Assembly: GCA_023133655.1 (NCBI GenBank)
Contig: JAGLWB010000250.1
Location: 1 to 37,026, forward strand
DNA length: 37,026 bases
Origin: Bacteroidales bacterium
Lineage (GTDB): Bacteria; Bacteroidota; Bacteroidia; Bacteroidales; JAGONC01
Reading direction: 5' to 3'
Position numbers and translations under genes: made by a program. The notes under the pieces were generated by a model that was given only the letters and a program-made list of their open reading frames with translations, was not told the origin of the DNA and ran no database searches. This document shows positions 17,669-25,014 of this stretch, in pieces. Positions within the stretch are counted from its first letter, which is position 1, and the number at the start of each line of letters is the position of its first letter.

Positions 17669-18514
17669 ATGATACCTTTAATTATCACAATCAGCATTGC
17701 ATCACTTTTAATTCTGTTGTTCTTCAACCTAAAAAAGAATGAAGTCAAGGTAACCCAATCAGTAGCTGAGAATAAAGAAATGGCAGATCAATTAGGGAAA
17801 GACTATTTGACAATTTTTGACAACGATAAAGGCTTTACACAACTTGCAGGTGTACGACATCAAAAAATGAATAATGAATTGAATTTTCGAATAAATGAAC
17901 AAGTATACCTAATTCAAGAACCTACCAACAAATTTGACAGTAATGCCATAAAAGTAATAAATGATAACGGGATTAAAATTGGCTATATCTCAAAATTTCA
18001 CAATACTGAGCTAATAGATTTAATTAATAATGGTTATTATTTTATTGCTGTGATTTCACGTATAAATCTAGATGAACCAGATTACCCCCAAGCAACCCTC
18101 GAAATCACAAAGACAAAAAACCGAAATTTTATTCCATATTCAGATGAAGAATTACTAAATCTCACCAGAAAAGGTGAAGAAGTGATTGAAAATTTTAAGC
18201 GAGATTCCAAAAATGCATATGAAATATCTAAGAAAGGTGTAGAATTTGAAAAAGACAAGAATATTGTTGAAGCCATAAAGTGTTTTGAGGAAGCAATATT
18301 GTTGCCAAATACTCCTCCAAATTCATATAAACGTTTAGTAGTCTACTATCGGAAAATTAAGGATTACCCAAATGAAATACGAGTATTGAACAATTGGATT
18401 GAATCTGTGCAGAATTCTAGAGCATTCGGATATATTAAGAAAGATGAGATTAAGGAAATAAAAAGTCGGTTAAAGAAGGCTCAAATACTGAAAAATAATC
18501 TATTGAATACTTAA
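17669..18514 (+). CDS. Membrane-anchored HIRAN-domain protein with TPR-like C-terminus
   Basis: 281 residues. An N-terminal hydrophobic helix (about 2-20) is followed by basic residues, so the rest probably faces the cytoplasm. Residues about 57-148 match the HIRAN pattern: AGVRHQ, then VYLIQEPTNKFDSNAIKV, then GIKIGYIS. HIRAN domains are known from Rad5/HLTF helicases, where they bind 3' DNA ends, and also occur alone in bacteria. Residues about 196-265 look like one or two TPR helices (EFEKDKNIVEAIKCFEEAI). No helicase or nuclease motif is seen. A DNA-related role is inferred only from the domain. It stands alone, 554 bases before the CHAT gene. Confidence 0.72.
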   Translation: MIPLIITISIASLLILLFFNLKKNEVKVTQSVAENKEMADQLGKDYLTIFDNDKGFTQLAGVRHQKMNNELNFRINEQVYLIQEPTNKFDSNAIKVINDNGIKIGYISKFHNTELIDLINNGYYFIAVISRINLDEPDYPQATLEITKTKNRNFIPYSDEELLNLTRKGEEVIENFKRDSKNAYEISKKGVEFEKDKNIVEAIKCFEEAILLPNTPPNSYKRLVVYYRKIKDYPNEIRVLNNWIESVQNSRAFGYIKKDEIKEIKSRLKKAQILKNNLLNT

Positions 18515-19068
18515 CTACTTCTATTGCCATTACATACTTTTTCAACAACTTGAAAGCTTAGTAGAATACAGAAAGCTAAGCCTTAAACTGACAATAGTAA
18601 TTAAAAAAACTAGATTATAGATATTTAACTAGATAGAGAATTAAAACTGAATTTAATTGGAAATTAGCGGACTGAAAAAAATTGGTAAAAAAAACACTGG
18701 TGGCAATATACGCTCATAAATAATTGCCGTGACAGAAGTAAAATCAACATTTGCAGCCCATTTCAGGACTGGTGTAACCAGACAAGAACGCACTTCGTAA
18801 GCGGCAACTATTCATAGCGCAAACATCAGACTGTCTAATAACTATTATAAAGCAATTATTTTGATAAAATAACAAAACGTATGATTTTAAAAAACAGCTA
18901 TTTAGAAAATTACAGATTGAGTACAAATAACAATATTCGGGGTTTTTAGACAGACTGCCGTTAGCAGCAATTTGACAGAACTATTTCCAAATAGTTAAAA
19001 ATTTATTAAGTGATTCTAAGCGAGCTCATAACAAATATATCAAAGAAAAAAAACTCAAATAATTCCAC
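18515..19068. other. 554-base gap with degenerate hairpins
   Basis: No gene is supported on either strand. A hairpin GGCAAT/ATTGCC (18702-18707 and 18723-18728) lies near the middle. A near-perfect inverted pair, CAGACTGTCTAA (18827-18838) and TTAGACAGACTG (18946-18957, 11 of 12), encloses 107 bases of AT-rich sequence and might be the ends of a small non-autonomous element. No target duplication was found around it. Confidence 0.5.
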
Positions 19069-20943
19069 ATGAATCTACCTGAATTTAATTCAGAATTTAT
19101 CTGCATAGTTGACAGGAAAAAACCTGTACTAGCCTCAGTAATATCATCTTACCTCCACAAAGAAGGAAGTTATTTGAGTGTTTTTGCATTTGGGTTGGCT
19201 TCAACTAACAAATCGGACAGTCCTGCTAATGGAATTGATGAGCATTATATTACAAGGACAAGATGTGAAGCTTTAAATATCAAGATTCGCAATTCGATTA
19301 AAAAGTTAGGAGGATGCAAGTACCTAATCTTAGGTGGTCTATCAGAAAATCAAAAAAGTTACTTGACTTTTTTAGATGAATTTAACTGCATTGAAATTGA
19401 AACACTATCCGACACCGAATTATATTTATCAGGCATTGTGGGCGACAAAATAAATACCCTTTTAGTTAGACCTAATGAAGCACAATATGGTTTGTTTATC
19501 GCTGCTAAATCAAATTCTATATTAAAAGTAGACGATGCTGCGGAATCACTAACAGAAAGCGAAGAAAAATTGAAAGGTTTAATTCTCGTAGAAAATATTG
19601 ATTCTACATCAACTGTTATTGCTGTAAATTATGCTCTTTCTATAAATGCATCCATAAAAATTGTAGAACCGCTTGAGGAATATGAACCTAAAGAAATTAG
19701 AGACCATATAGAAAGTTGGCAAAAAGGGAGTAGTACCAGCCTTGTTGAATTACAAGCAATTATGTACAGAAGAATTGAAGGTGTAGAATTCTCAATTTAT
19801 GATTTTGCTACTTTTTTCACCGTAGGAGTTCCGTATTCTTTAATTTTAGAAAACATCATACCATTTACATATGTAAATCTTCATCTCGCACCAGACTTTT
19901 TCATTTTTGACAATATATACATTGAAAAACAAGAAATTATTGGGTCTTCTATTGTTTTTTCTCCACTTGAGTTTGGTGATGATGAAGAAACAGAATTTGT
20001 TACAAAATCTCTTAGAAAACAAAATTTGTATGTCCAGGAATTAATCGGAGAAAATGCTTCAGTCTTTAACATTGATATGCATGTCAAAGAATATCCATAT
20101 GATTTGCTACATATCTGTAGCCATGGAGGTGAAGTTTCTGGTTTTTCCTTGAGAAAAGAATTTGTTGACAGTGATGGAAATAAACATACAATTGAATTTG
20201 ACGAAGTTATAAGTTTTGCTCCAAAAAAAGGTGAGGATCTTATTAGTGTAGAGACTAAGCAAATTTGGAGAAAATTTGATGGTTTTTTATGGAAGAGTAA
20301 AGAATTAAAAGCACAAAATCATCCACATTATGTTTTCTCCGATATGATCAATGAACTACAGAAACAAACTAAAGAAAAGTATGATAGAACTCCGAAAATG
20401 ATAGTTCCTGATTCATGTGCAATAAAATGCCATGATTTTAATTATCAAGCTATGTTTAATATGGTAGCTTGTTTCCATACTTCCCCAATTATATTTAACA
20501 ACACATGTTGGTCTTGGTCTGGAATTTCAGATTCATTTTTAGCCGGCGGGGCTCGCGGATACATTGGAACTTTATGGGACATCGAAAACATTATAGCAAA
20601 AAAAGCATCTGAATCTTTTTATAATTATTTATTTGAAGGTACTGTTTTAAATGCTCTACAAGAAGCTTTTGAGGAAACAATTGGGACGAAATGTGAAAAC
20701 ATCTATGTATTTTGGGGACTTCATTTTGCAACAATGAAAAAAGGAAAAAGCATTGAGCAAAGTAGAATAAATATTACTCACTTATTATTACAATCTTTTT
20801 ATCGATGGACAAATCAAGCGGAAAAAGTATCTAATGACGAAATCAGTGAAAATATTCAACGTCTTGCTGATTGGGATATTAAACAATTGGAAGAAAATTT
20901 CTCAATTGAAACTAATGAGATATTTAAAGATAAAAATAGATGA
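19069..20943 (+). CDS. CHAT-domain (caspase-like) protein
   Basis: 624 residues, no signal peptide, so cytoplasmic. The C-terminal half fits the CHAT family of caspase-fold peptidases: LLHICSHGGEVSGFSL supplies the candidate catalytic His352, and IIFNNTCWSWSG supplies Cys480. The following FLAGGARGYIGTLWDI matches the 'FLxAGARxVxxxLWxV' signature. His and Cys are 128 residues apart, clearly more than in compact CHAT domains, implying an insertion of roughly 70 residues (about 362-440). The first 290 residues contain alpha/beta-like segments (KYLILGGL, LKGLILVE) that I do not recognise and could be a sensor or regulatory region. CHAT proteases take part in bacterial immunity and regulated proteolysis, but no partner is identified here. 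A repeat copy begins 19 bases after the stop. Confidence 0.78.
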   Translation: MNLPEFNSEFICIVDRKKPVLASVISSYLHKEGSYLSVFAFGLASTNKSDSPANGIDEHYITRTRCEALNIKIRNSIKKLGGCKYLILGGLSENQKSYLTFLDEFNCIEIETLSDTELYLSGIVGDKINTLLVRPNEAQYGLFIAAKSNSILKVDDAAESLTESEEKLKGLILVENIDSTSTVIAVNYALSINASIKIVEPLEEYEPKEIRDHIESWQKGSSTSLVELQAIMYRRIEGVEFSIYDFATFFTVGVPYSLILENIIPFTYVNLHLAPDFFIFDNIYIEKQEIIGSSIVFSPLEFGDDEETEFVTKSLRKQNLYVQELIGENASVFNIDMHVKEYPYDLLHICSHGGEVSGFSLRKEFVDSDGNKHTIEFDEVISFAPKKGEDLISVETKQIWRKFDGFLWKSKELKAQNHPHYVFSDMINELQKQTKEKYDRTPKMIVPDSCAIKCHDFNYQAMFNMVACFHTSPIIFNNTCWSWSGISDSFLAGGARGYIGTLWDIENIIAKKASESFYNYLFEGTVLNALQEAFEETIGTKCENIYVFWGLHFATMKKGKSIEQSRINITHLLLQSFYRWTNQAEKVSNDEISENIQRLADWDIKQLEENFSIETNEIFKDKNR

Positions 20944-20962
20944 AAAAAAACTGCTGCCAATC

Positions 20963-21184
20963 GAGATACTGTGTTATAATCCAATCCATTTCCTAATTAT
21001 TTTTCACGGTAATTTATTATCTTTGTTTTTAGCAGAAAGAAGGCTTCTGTCGAAGCTTTGGACTGAGGTCTATCTCTGACGGCTCGCCCTGTTTAATGCA
21101 AAGCAATCAACGAAGTTGATTATTTAACAGGGCTCGTTTACTGTAACTTCTATGACCTCGGCTGATCCTGAAACAAACAAATCT
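20963..21184. repeat. Direct repeat copy A (222 bp, with a 52-bp hairpin insertion)
   Basis: This aligns with 23526-23695 from GAGATACTGTG to ACAAACAAATCT with scattered mismatches. Relative to copy B it carries 52 extra bases (ending at 21144) bounded by CTGT duplicates (21089-21092 and 21141-21144). Read on the - strand both copies encode the phrase VTGRAVRDR and then a shared C-terminus and stop; in copy A the insertion breaks that frame. The copy sits directly behind the CHAT gene. The remaining 131 bases to the next start (21316) hold no gene. Confidence 0.8.
21086..21133. repeat. Two-part hairpin within the copy A insertion
   Basis: The outer stem is GCCCTGTT/AACAGGGC (21086-21093 and 21126-21133). 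The inner stem is AATCAAC/GTTGATT (21105-21111 and 21115-21121) with a GAA loop. It is absent from copy B, so it marks an insertion or a B-side deletion. Confidence 0.65.
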
Positions 21185-21315
21185 ACTCCAAGACCTCCCC
21201 GGCAAGGGACTTCCACCCTCCAGACTGTCCTTTTGTCATTGAAATATTCAAAGAACTTAGTTATATTCGCCATTCGGGGCACACATAACCGTTGTATATA
21301 ATTAAAAAATAAAAT

Positions 21316-22119
21316 ATGAAAAAGTTAATCTTATTCTTCTACCTCTTGTTTTTCATAAGCCATGTTACTGGACAAAATAATGATTCAACAGAAATTTGTA
21401 TCATTGGAAATCCACACAATAACACAAGTTATTTCAATGCGCAAATTCTGGACTCTATTCTAAATAGAATCAAACCAGATCTCATCTTGGTCGAATTAGA
21501 TTCTTCTTTTTTTAATTCAGAATTCCAATATGATACAGTAAAAATCCCTTATTTGTTAAAAGAAGAAAAATCATCACCAACGATAATAGCATCAAACAAT
21601 TATCGTGAAAACCATAATAATATAGACATTAGACCTTTCGATATTTTGGGGAGAAATGATTTTTATAAAAAGCATGATTTCTTTAACAGAAAAAATCAAA
21701 TGTATCGTGACATTTTCAATTATGCATCGCAACATTCATTTTCAGATCGAAACTTTCGCGATTTTGTATTATTATCAATTAGCTTGGATTATGTCAATAG
21801 CTTTAACATATCATCACTTAAAGAACTGAATTCTGAGGCATTAATAAAATTAGTACAATTACAACAAACTATTTATTTATATAAAGCCATCGATATTGTT
21901 GAAACAACTGATTCATTAAAAAGGCATATAGAATTTGCGCATTTACAAAAGGGCTTCTGGGACAAACGAAATACTAGGATGATTCTTAACATTATTTACT
22001 TTACAAACAAGTATAAACGAATAGTTGTTCTTACAGGTAATTTGCACAAGTATTATCTTATAAATGGTTTAAAAAGAGCGAATGGAAATTATAAGCTTAA
22101 AGAATTTTGGACATATTAA
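21316..22119 (+). CDS. Secreted TIKI/TraB/EreA-superfamily-like protein
   Basis: 267 residues with a signal peptide (hydrophobic to about 17, cut near VTG/Q). Two GxxH motifs, GNPH (His34) near the N-terminus and GNLH (His244) near the C-terminus, plus PDLILVELD with Glu60 after the first, fit the TIKI/TraB/EreA superfamily, whose members use these residues for metal-dependent hydrolysis. The region between is alpha-helical and divergent. There is no T9SS sorting domain, so a periplasmic location is likely. It lies between the two copies of the direct repeat and is followed by two terminators, which makes it a self-contained unit. Family membership is likely; the reaction is unknown. Confidence 0.6.
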   Translation: MKKLILFFYLLFFISHVTGQNNDSTEICIIGNPHNNTSYFNAQILDSILNRIKPDLILVELDSSFFNSEFQYDTVKIPYLLKEEKSSPTIIASNNYRENHNNIDIRPFDILGRNDFYKKHDFFNRKNQMYRDIFNYASQHSFSDRNFRDFVLLSISLDYVNSFNISSLKELNSEALIKLVQLQQTIYLYKAIDIVETTDSLKRHIEFAHLQKGFWDKRNTRMILNIIYFTNKYKRIVVLTGNLHKYYLINGLKRANGNYKLKEFWTY

Positions 22120-22144
22120 CTACACACAACAATTAGGAATCAAA

Positions 22145-22179
22145 CGCAGTGTGGTCCGGGGGATTCCACTGCGTTTTTT
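22145..22179 (+). terminator. Rho-independent terminator after the TIKI-like gene
   Basis: Stem CGCAGTG (22145-22151) with CACTGCG (22167-22173), a 15-base loop, then six T residues (22174-22179). It lies 26 bases after the stop codon of the TIKI-like gene. Confidence 0.7.
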
Positions 22180-22207
22180 CTGGTGTTGAACCAAACCTAA
22201 GCACAAT

Positions 22208-22231
22208 GCCAGCTATTTCTGGCGTTTTTTT
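22208..22231 (+). terminator. Second tandem Rho-independent terminator
   Basis: Stem GCCAG (22208-22212) with CTGGC (22219-22223), a 6-base loop, then G and seven T residues (22225-22231). It backs up the terminator 29 bases upstream. Confidence 0.6.
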
Positions 22232-22295
22232 ACCTGTGTGATTTCAATAAGGATTTTATTTCCAATAGATAGTGTGTCATGATAATGGTAGAACA

Positions 22296-22334
22296 GGTTC
22301 AACATTACCGGAATGGGGTCAGCATCACCGGAAT
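22296..22334. repeat. Two 19-base direct repeats resembling an IS21-type end
   Basis: Units at 22296-22314 and 22316-22334 match at 16 of 19 positions, both ending ATnACCGGAAT-like (ACATTACCGGAAT and GCATCACCGGAAT). Multiple short direct repeats at an end are typical of IS21-family elements. No istA or istB sequence was found, so at most a solo end remains. Confidence 0.4.
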
Positions 22335-22463
22335 TTACACTTGCCATACAGATCCTTTACCAAAATAACTACGGCTCAGCACAATGCCCATAAAAATGAT
22401 ACGGCTTCGCCCAACTTGCTTTATATCACATTGATCTCCTTAAAAAGTTAAACCCCCATTAAA

Positions 22464-22495
22464 TTTGTAACGCACGACACTTATGCTTACATTTG
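22464..22495 (+). promoter_or_regulatory. Promoter with both -33 and -7 elements before the small T9SS gene
   Basis: TTTG at 22464-22467 and TACATTTG at 22488-22495 are separated by 20 bases, the spacing expected for the Bacteroidota primary sigma factor. The start codon at 22555 is 59 bases downstream. This is the best-formed promoter in the window. Confidence 0.6.
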
Positions 22496-22554
22496 TGTGG
22501 ATCAACTTGATATAAAACACTATTTCGTTATGTGTAATGCAATAAACAAGAAAT

Positions 22555-23505
22555 ATGAAAAGGTTATCAATAAAATCTTTAACACTTATTGTGTTAATAA
22601 GTAGTCAGTTATTCTCACAGAATTACTTTCCGTTCCCTGACTCAAATGCAATTTGGAATACTGTTGGAGAAAATATTTTTTCTTCAAATGAATTTCGAAT
22701 ACGCTATGGGATATACGGAGATACAACTATCAATTCTCAGACATATCATAAAATTTATTATTTATACGATACTAATCTAATTCACCCGAATTCAACATAT
22801 TTTGCTGCTCTGCGAAATGACAACAAAAAAGTTATAATAAATATTCCAGGATATCCCGAAACGGTACTTTATGACTTTTCACTTTCTGAGGGAGATACAA
22901 TATGGTATGATATAGGTGGCTTGGCTTTCCCTACTGGGATCGTATTGTATTCAGATACCCACTTTAAAATTGTAAATTCAATAGATTCTGCCCTCCTCGA
23001 AAATGGCCAATATAGAAAAAGATGGAATTTGGGTATTACTGGAGCAATTATGTGTGATACCTGGATTGAAGGGATTGGGAGTGTAGAATGGTTTGGGTTA
23101 TTTAATCCTCTCATAAATGATATACTTTTATGCGGGGATAATTTTTATTTCGCTTGTCTAAAACAAAATGAAGAAGTGGTTTATCTGAATAACCCACTAT
23201 GTGAGAAGTGTTTTTGCCAATTATTAACATCAATTGATTATAGTTATTGGCCTATTATGGAAAGGTTAATTATATATCCTAATCCGGCGAATAAAACCAT
23301 AACAATAGACTTGGAAAATTGGGGTGAAAGCAAATATTATATGATAATTTATAATCCTATTGGTGAGATTGTTTTTTCCAAGAGCTTACACTTGACTAGA
23401 GATCTGAAAATAAATATTGAAAATTGGGCAAAAGGTATTTATTGTATCCAACTTTTAGATAAAAACCAAAATGTTTCAAGAAGCAGTAAACTCATAATTA
23501 ACTGA
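22555..23505 (+). CDS. Small T9SS-secreted protein of unknown function
   Basis: 316 residues with a signal peptide ending near LFSQ (residue 22). The middle (about 23-225) has beta-rich segments such as YHKIYYLYDTN and TVLYDFSLSEGDTIWYD, a layout seen in many T9SS cargo proteins of unknown role. A Cys-rich patch CEKCFCQ (about 215-221) precedes a T9SS type A sorting domain (IYPNPANKTITID to SSKLIIN). It has its own promoter and is followed within 20 bases by direct repeat copy B. I do not recognise a catalytic family. Confidence 0.75.
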   Translation: MKRLSIKSLTLIVLISSQLFSQNYFPFPDSNAIWNTVGENIFSSNEFRIRYGIYGDTTINSQTYHKIYYLYDTNLIHPNSTYFAALRNDNKKVIINIPGYPETVLYDFSLSEGDTIWYDIGGLAFPTGIVLYSDTHFKIVNSIDSALLENGQYRKRWNLGITGAIMCDTWIEGIGSVEWFGLFNPLINDILLCGDNFYFACLKQNEEVVYLNNPLCEKCFCQLLTSIDYSYWPIMERLIIYPNPANKTITIDLENWGESKYYMIIYNPIGEIVFSKSLHLTRDLKINIENWAKGIYCIQLLDKNQNVSRSSKLIIN

Positions 23506-23525
23506 TATTTGCAATACACATAATT

Positions 23526-23695
23526 GAGATACTGTGTTATAATCCAATCCATTTCCTAATTATTTTTCATGGTAATTAATTATCTTTGTTTTTAGCAGAA
23601 AGAAGGCTTCTATCGAAGCTTTGGACTGAAGTCTATCTCTGACGGCTCGCCCTGTAACTACTATGGCTTCTGCTGATCCCGAAACAAACAAATCT
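23526..23695. repeat. Direct repeat copy B (170 bp)
   Basis: This matches copy A (20963-21184) apart from the 52-base insertion there. Like copy A it starts about 20 bases after a stop codon. On the - strand the frame reads through VTGRAVRDR to an ordinary stop, so B is the more intact copy of what looks like a mobile-element fragment. Homologous recombination between the two copies would excise or duplicate a 2.6-kb unit with two genes. Confidence 0.8.
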
Positions 23696-23774
23696 TAGAT
23701 TTGTATATTGTTTGTTTCACCTGTCAAATATTTCCGTTTACTATTAAAATAAATGGTATTAAACCCCAGATTAA

Positions 23775-23844
23775 AGCTCAAGAATAGTATTTTTATAGCT
23801 CATTTCTGAAGCATTATGAGCTGAATTTAATATATTTGTGAGCT
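23775..23844. promoter_or_regulatory. Nested palindromic operator with four AGCTCA half-sites
   Basis: Half-sites are AGCTCA at 23775-23780 and 23797-23802, and the inverse TGAGCT at 23817-23822 and 23839-23844. The inner and outer pairs share exactly the same dyad centre (23809.5). Start-to-start spacings are 22, 20 and 22 bases, about two helical turns. The array spans the -33 region and the last site abuts the -7 element, so binding should repress the downstream Fic gene. The winged-helix domain of that Fic protein is a candidate ligand. Confidence 0.65.
23831..23838 (+). promoter_or_regulatory. Candidate -7 promoter element TATATTTG for the Fic gene
   Basis: Exact TAnnTTTG match ending 10 bases before the ATG at 23849. 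It lies between the third and fourth AGCTCA half-sites of the operator. Confidence 0.5.
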
Positions 23845-23848
23845 ACAA

Positions 23849-24907
23849 ATGTTAAAAGGGAATAAAATGATAAATGATAAAAGCAACGAAATACTTAAAT
23901 TTGTTAAAGAAAACCCATCCTTTTCATCTAAAGAAATTCACGAAGGATTGGTATCCAAAGTAGGATATGCAACGGTGAAAAGAGTTCTGATAAAATTAAT
24001 ATCCGACAAGCTAATAGTAGCCATAGGTAAAGGGAAAGGAACAAAATATGTAATTAGTCAAACATATGAATTGTTTTATCCTATCAATATTGAAGTTTAT
24101 TTTGAAAAAGAAATTGATGAACGAATAATTAAAAACAGTTTCAATTTATCATTGATAACAGAGGTCCTGAATAAAGTAAATTTGTTTACCGAAGACGAAT
24201 TAAAACGCTTAAACAATCTTCAAAAAAAACATAAAGAAAATATATCTCAGCTAACAGAGACGGAGTATAAGAAGGAACTGGAGCGTTTGGCTATTGATTT
24301 GAGCTGGAAGTCATCACAGATTGAAGGAAATAGTTATTCACTTTTAGAGACTGAACGACTGTTGAAAGAAAAAGAAACGGCAGAAGGAAAAACAAAAGAT
24401 GATGCAATAATGCTTTTGAATCATAAAGAAGCGTTAGATTTTATCATTGAAAACCCAAACTACACAACACCTTTAAGCATCTCCAAGATCGAAAATATTC
24501 ATAGTATATTGATAAAAGATTTGGGGGTTGACCGAAATATAAGGAAACGGAGGATTGGCATTTCCGGAACTAATTACAAGCCATTGGATAACGAATATCA
24601 AATCAATGAATCACTGATTGATATGTGCAAGTTAGTAAATAGCCGTGAAAGTGTTTTTGAAAAAGCTTTACTTGTATTAGTGTTGTTGTCATATATTCAA
24701 GCGTTTGCTGATGGAAACAAAAGGACAGCAAGAATAATAAGTAATGCAGTACTATTAAAAAATGGATATTGCCCTATTTCATTCCGAACAATAAATTCTG
24801 TTGAATATAAAAAAGCAATGTTGTTGTTCTACGAACAAAATAATATTACAACGTTTAAAAAAATCTTTATAAATCAATTTGAATTTGCCGTCAAAACTTA
24901 CTTCTAA
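23849..24907 (+). CDS. Fic-family protein with winged-helix N-terminus and His-to-Gln motif change
   Basis: 352 residues. Residues about 10-75 look like a winged-helix DNA-binding domain (SSKEIHEGL, YATVKRVLIKLISDKLI). The Fic core follows. SSQIEGN (155-161) fits the class II inhibitory motif (S/T)xxxE(G/N), with Glu159 as the inhibitory residue. The Fic loop reads IQAFADGNKRTAR instead of the usual HPFxDGNxRxxR, so Gln284 stands where the catalytic His is expected; the codon is CAA at 24698-24700. Fic enzymes normally AMPylate or otherwise nucleotidylate proteins, but this one may be inactive or altered. The first ATG was chosen because other promoters here also lie about 10 bases before the start; an internal ATG at 23867 preceded by AAAGGG is an alternative. 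Autoregulation through the upstream operator is inferred. Confidence 0.85.
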   Translation: MLKGNKMINDKSNEILKFVKENPSFSSKEIHEGLVSKVGYATVKRVLIKLISDKLIVAIGKGKGTKYVISQTYELFYPINIEVYFEKEIDERIIKNSFNLSLITEVLNKVNLFTEDELKRLNNLQKKHKENISQLTETEYKKELERLAIDLSWKSSQIEGNSYSLLETERLLKEKETAEGKTKDDAIMLLNHKEALDFIIENPNYTTPLSISKIENIHSILIKDLGVDRNIRKRRIGISGTNYKPLDNEYQINESLIDMCKLVNSRESVFEKALLVLVLLSYIQAFADGNKRTARIISNAVLLKNGYCPISFRTINSVEYKKAMLLFYEQNNITTFKKIFINQFEFAVKTYF

Positions 24908-24969
24908 TAGATATTGAGATGAAAGAGAACAAGAAAACAAATTCAGTCAAATTATATTAATTCCCAGAA

Positions 24970-24988
24970 AGTTTCCCATTGTGAAACT
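24970..24988. promoter_or_regulatory. Inverted-repeat operator of the higBA operon
   Basis: AGTTTC (24970-24975) and GAAACT (24983-24988) form a perfect 6-bp dyad with a 7-base spacer, placed just upstream of the -7 element at 24996. The position fits autorepression by the HigA-type antitoxin. Confidence 0.5.
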
Positions 24989-24995
24989 AATTTTG

Positions 24996-25003
24996 TACTT
25001 TTG
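24996..25003 (+). promoter_or_regulatory. Candidate -7 promoter element TACTTTTG of the higBA operon
   Basis: Exact TAnnTTTG match ending 11 bases before the toxin start codon at 25015, directly downstream of the AGTTTC/GAAACT dyad. Confidence 0.5.
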
Positions 25004-25014
25004 CACTACAATAT

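Larger units (their letters stand above)
22120..22554. other. 435-base gap with two terminators, an IS-end-like repeat and a promoter
   Basis: No gene is supported. In order it holds two T-tailed hairpins, a pair of 19-base imperfect direct repeats resembling insertion-sequence ends, about 100 bases of unrecognised sequence, and the promoter of the next gene. Each element is listed separately. Confidence 0.6.
23506..23848. other. 343-base gap: repeat copy B, then the Fic operator region
   Basis: No gene is supported. The first half is the direct repeat (23526-23695). The stretch 23696-23774 holds nothing I recognise. The rest carries four AGCTCA half-sites and a -7 promoter element for the Fic gene. 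Confidence 0.7.

Noticed and set aside
18827-18957. 131-bp MITE with terminal CAGACTGTCTAA repeats
   Set aside because: The ends match at 11 of 12, but no target duplication and no second copy are visible; kept only as a note in the gap description.
18702-18965. Integron attC-like structure (GGCAAT..ATTGCC hairpin and GCCGTTAGC)
   Set aside because: The GTTRRRY and RYYYAAC core sites do not match, similar sites do not follow the other island genes, and no integrase is present.
19069-20943. CHAT protein as part of a type III-E CRISPR (Craspase) system
   Set aside because: No cas7-11-like gene, repeat array or other CRISPR gene is in the window.
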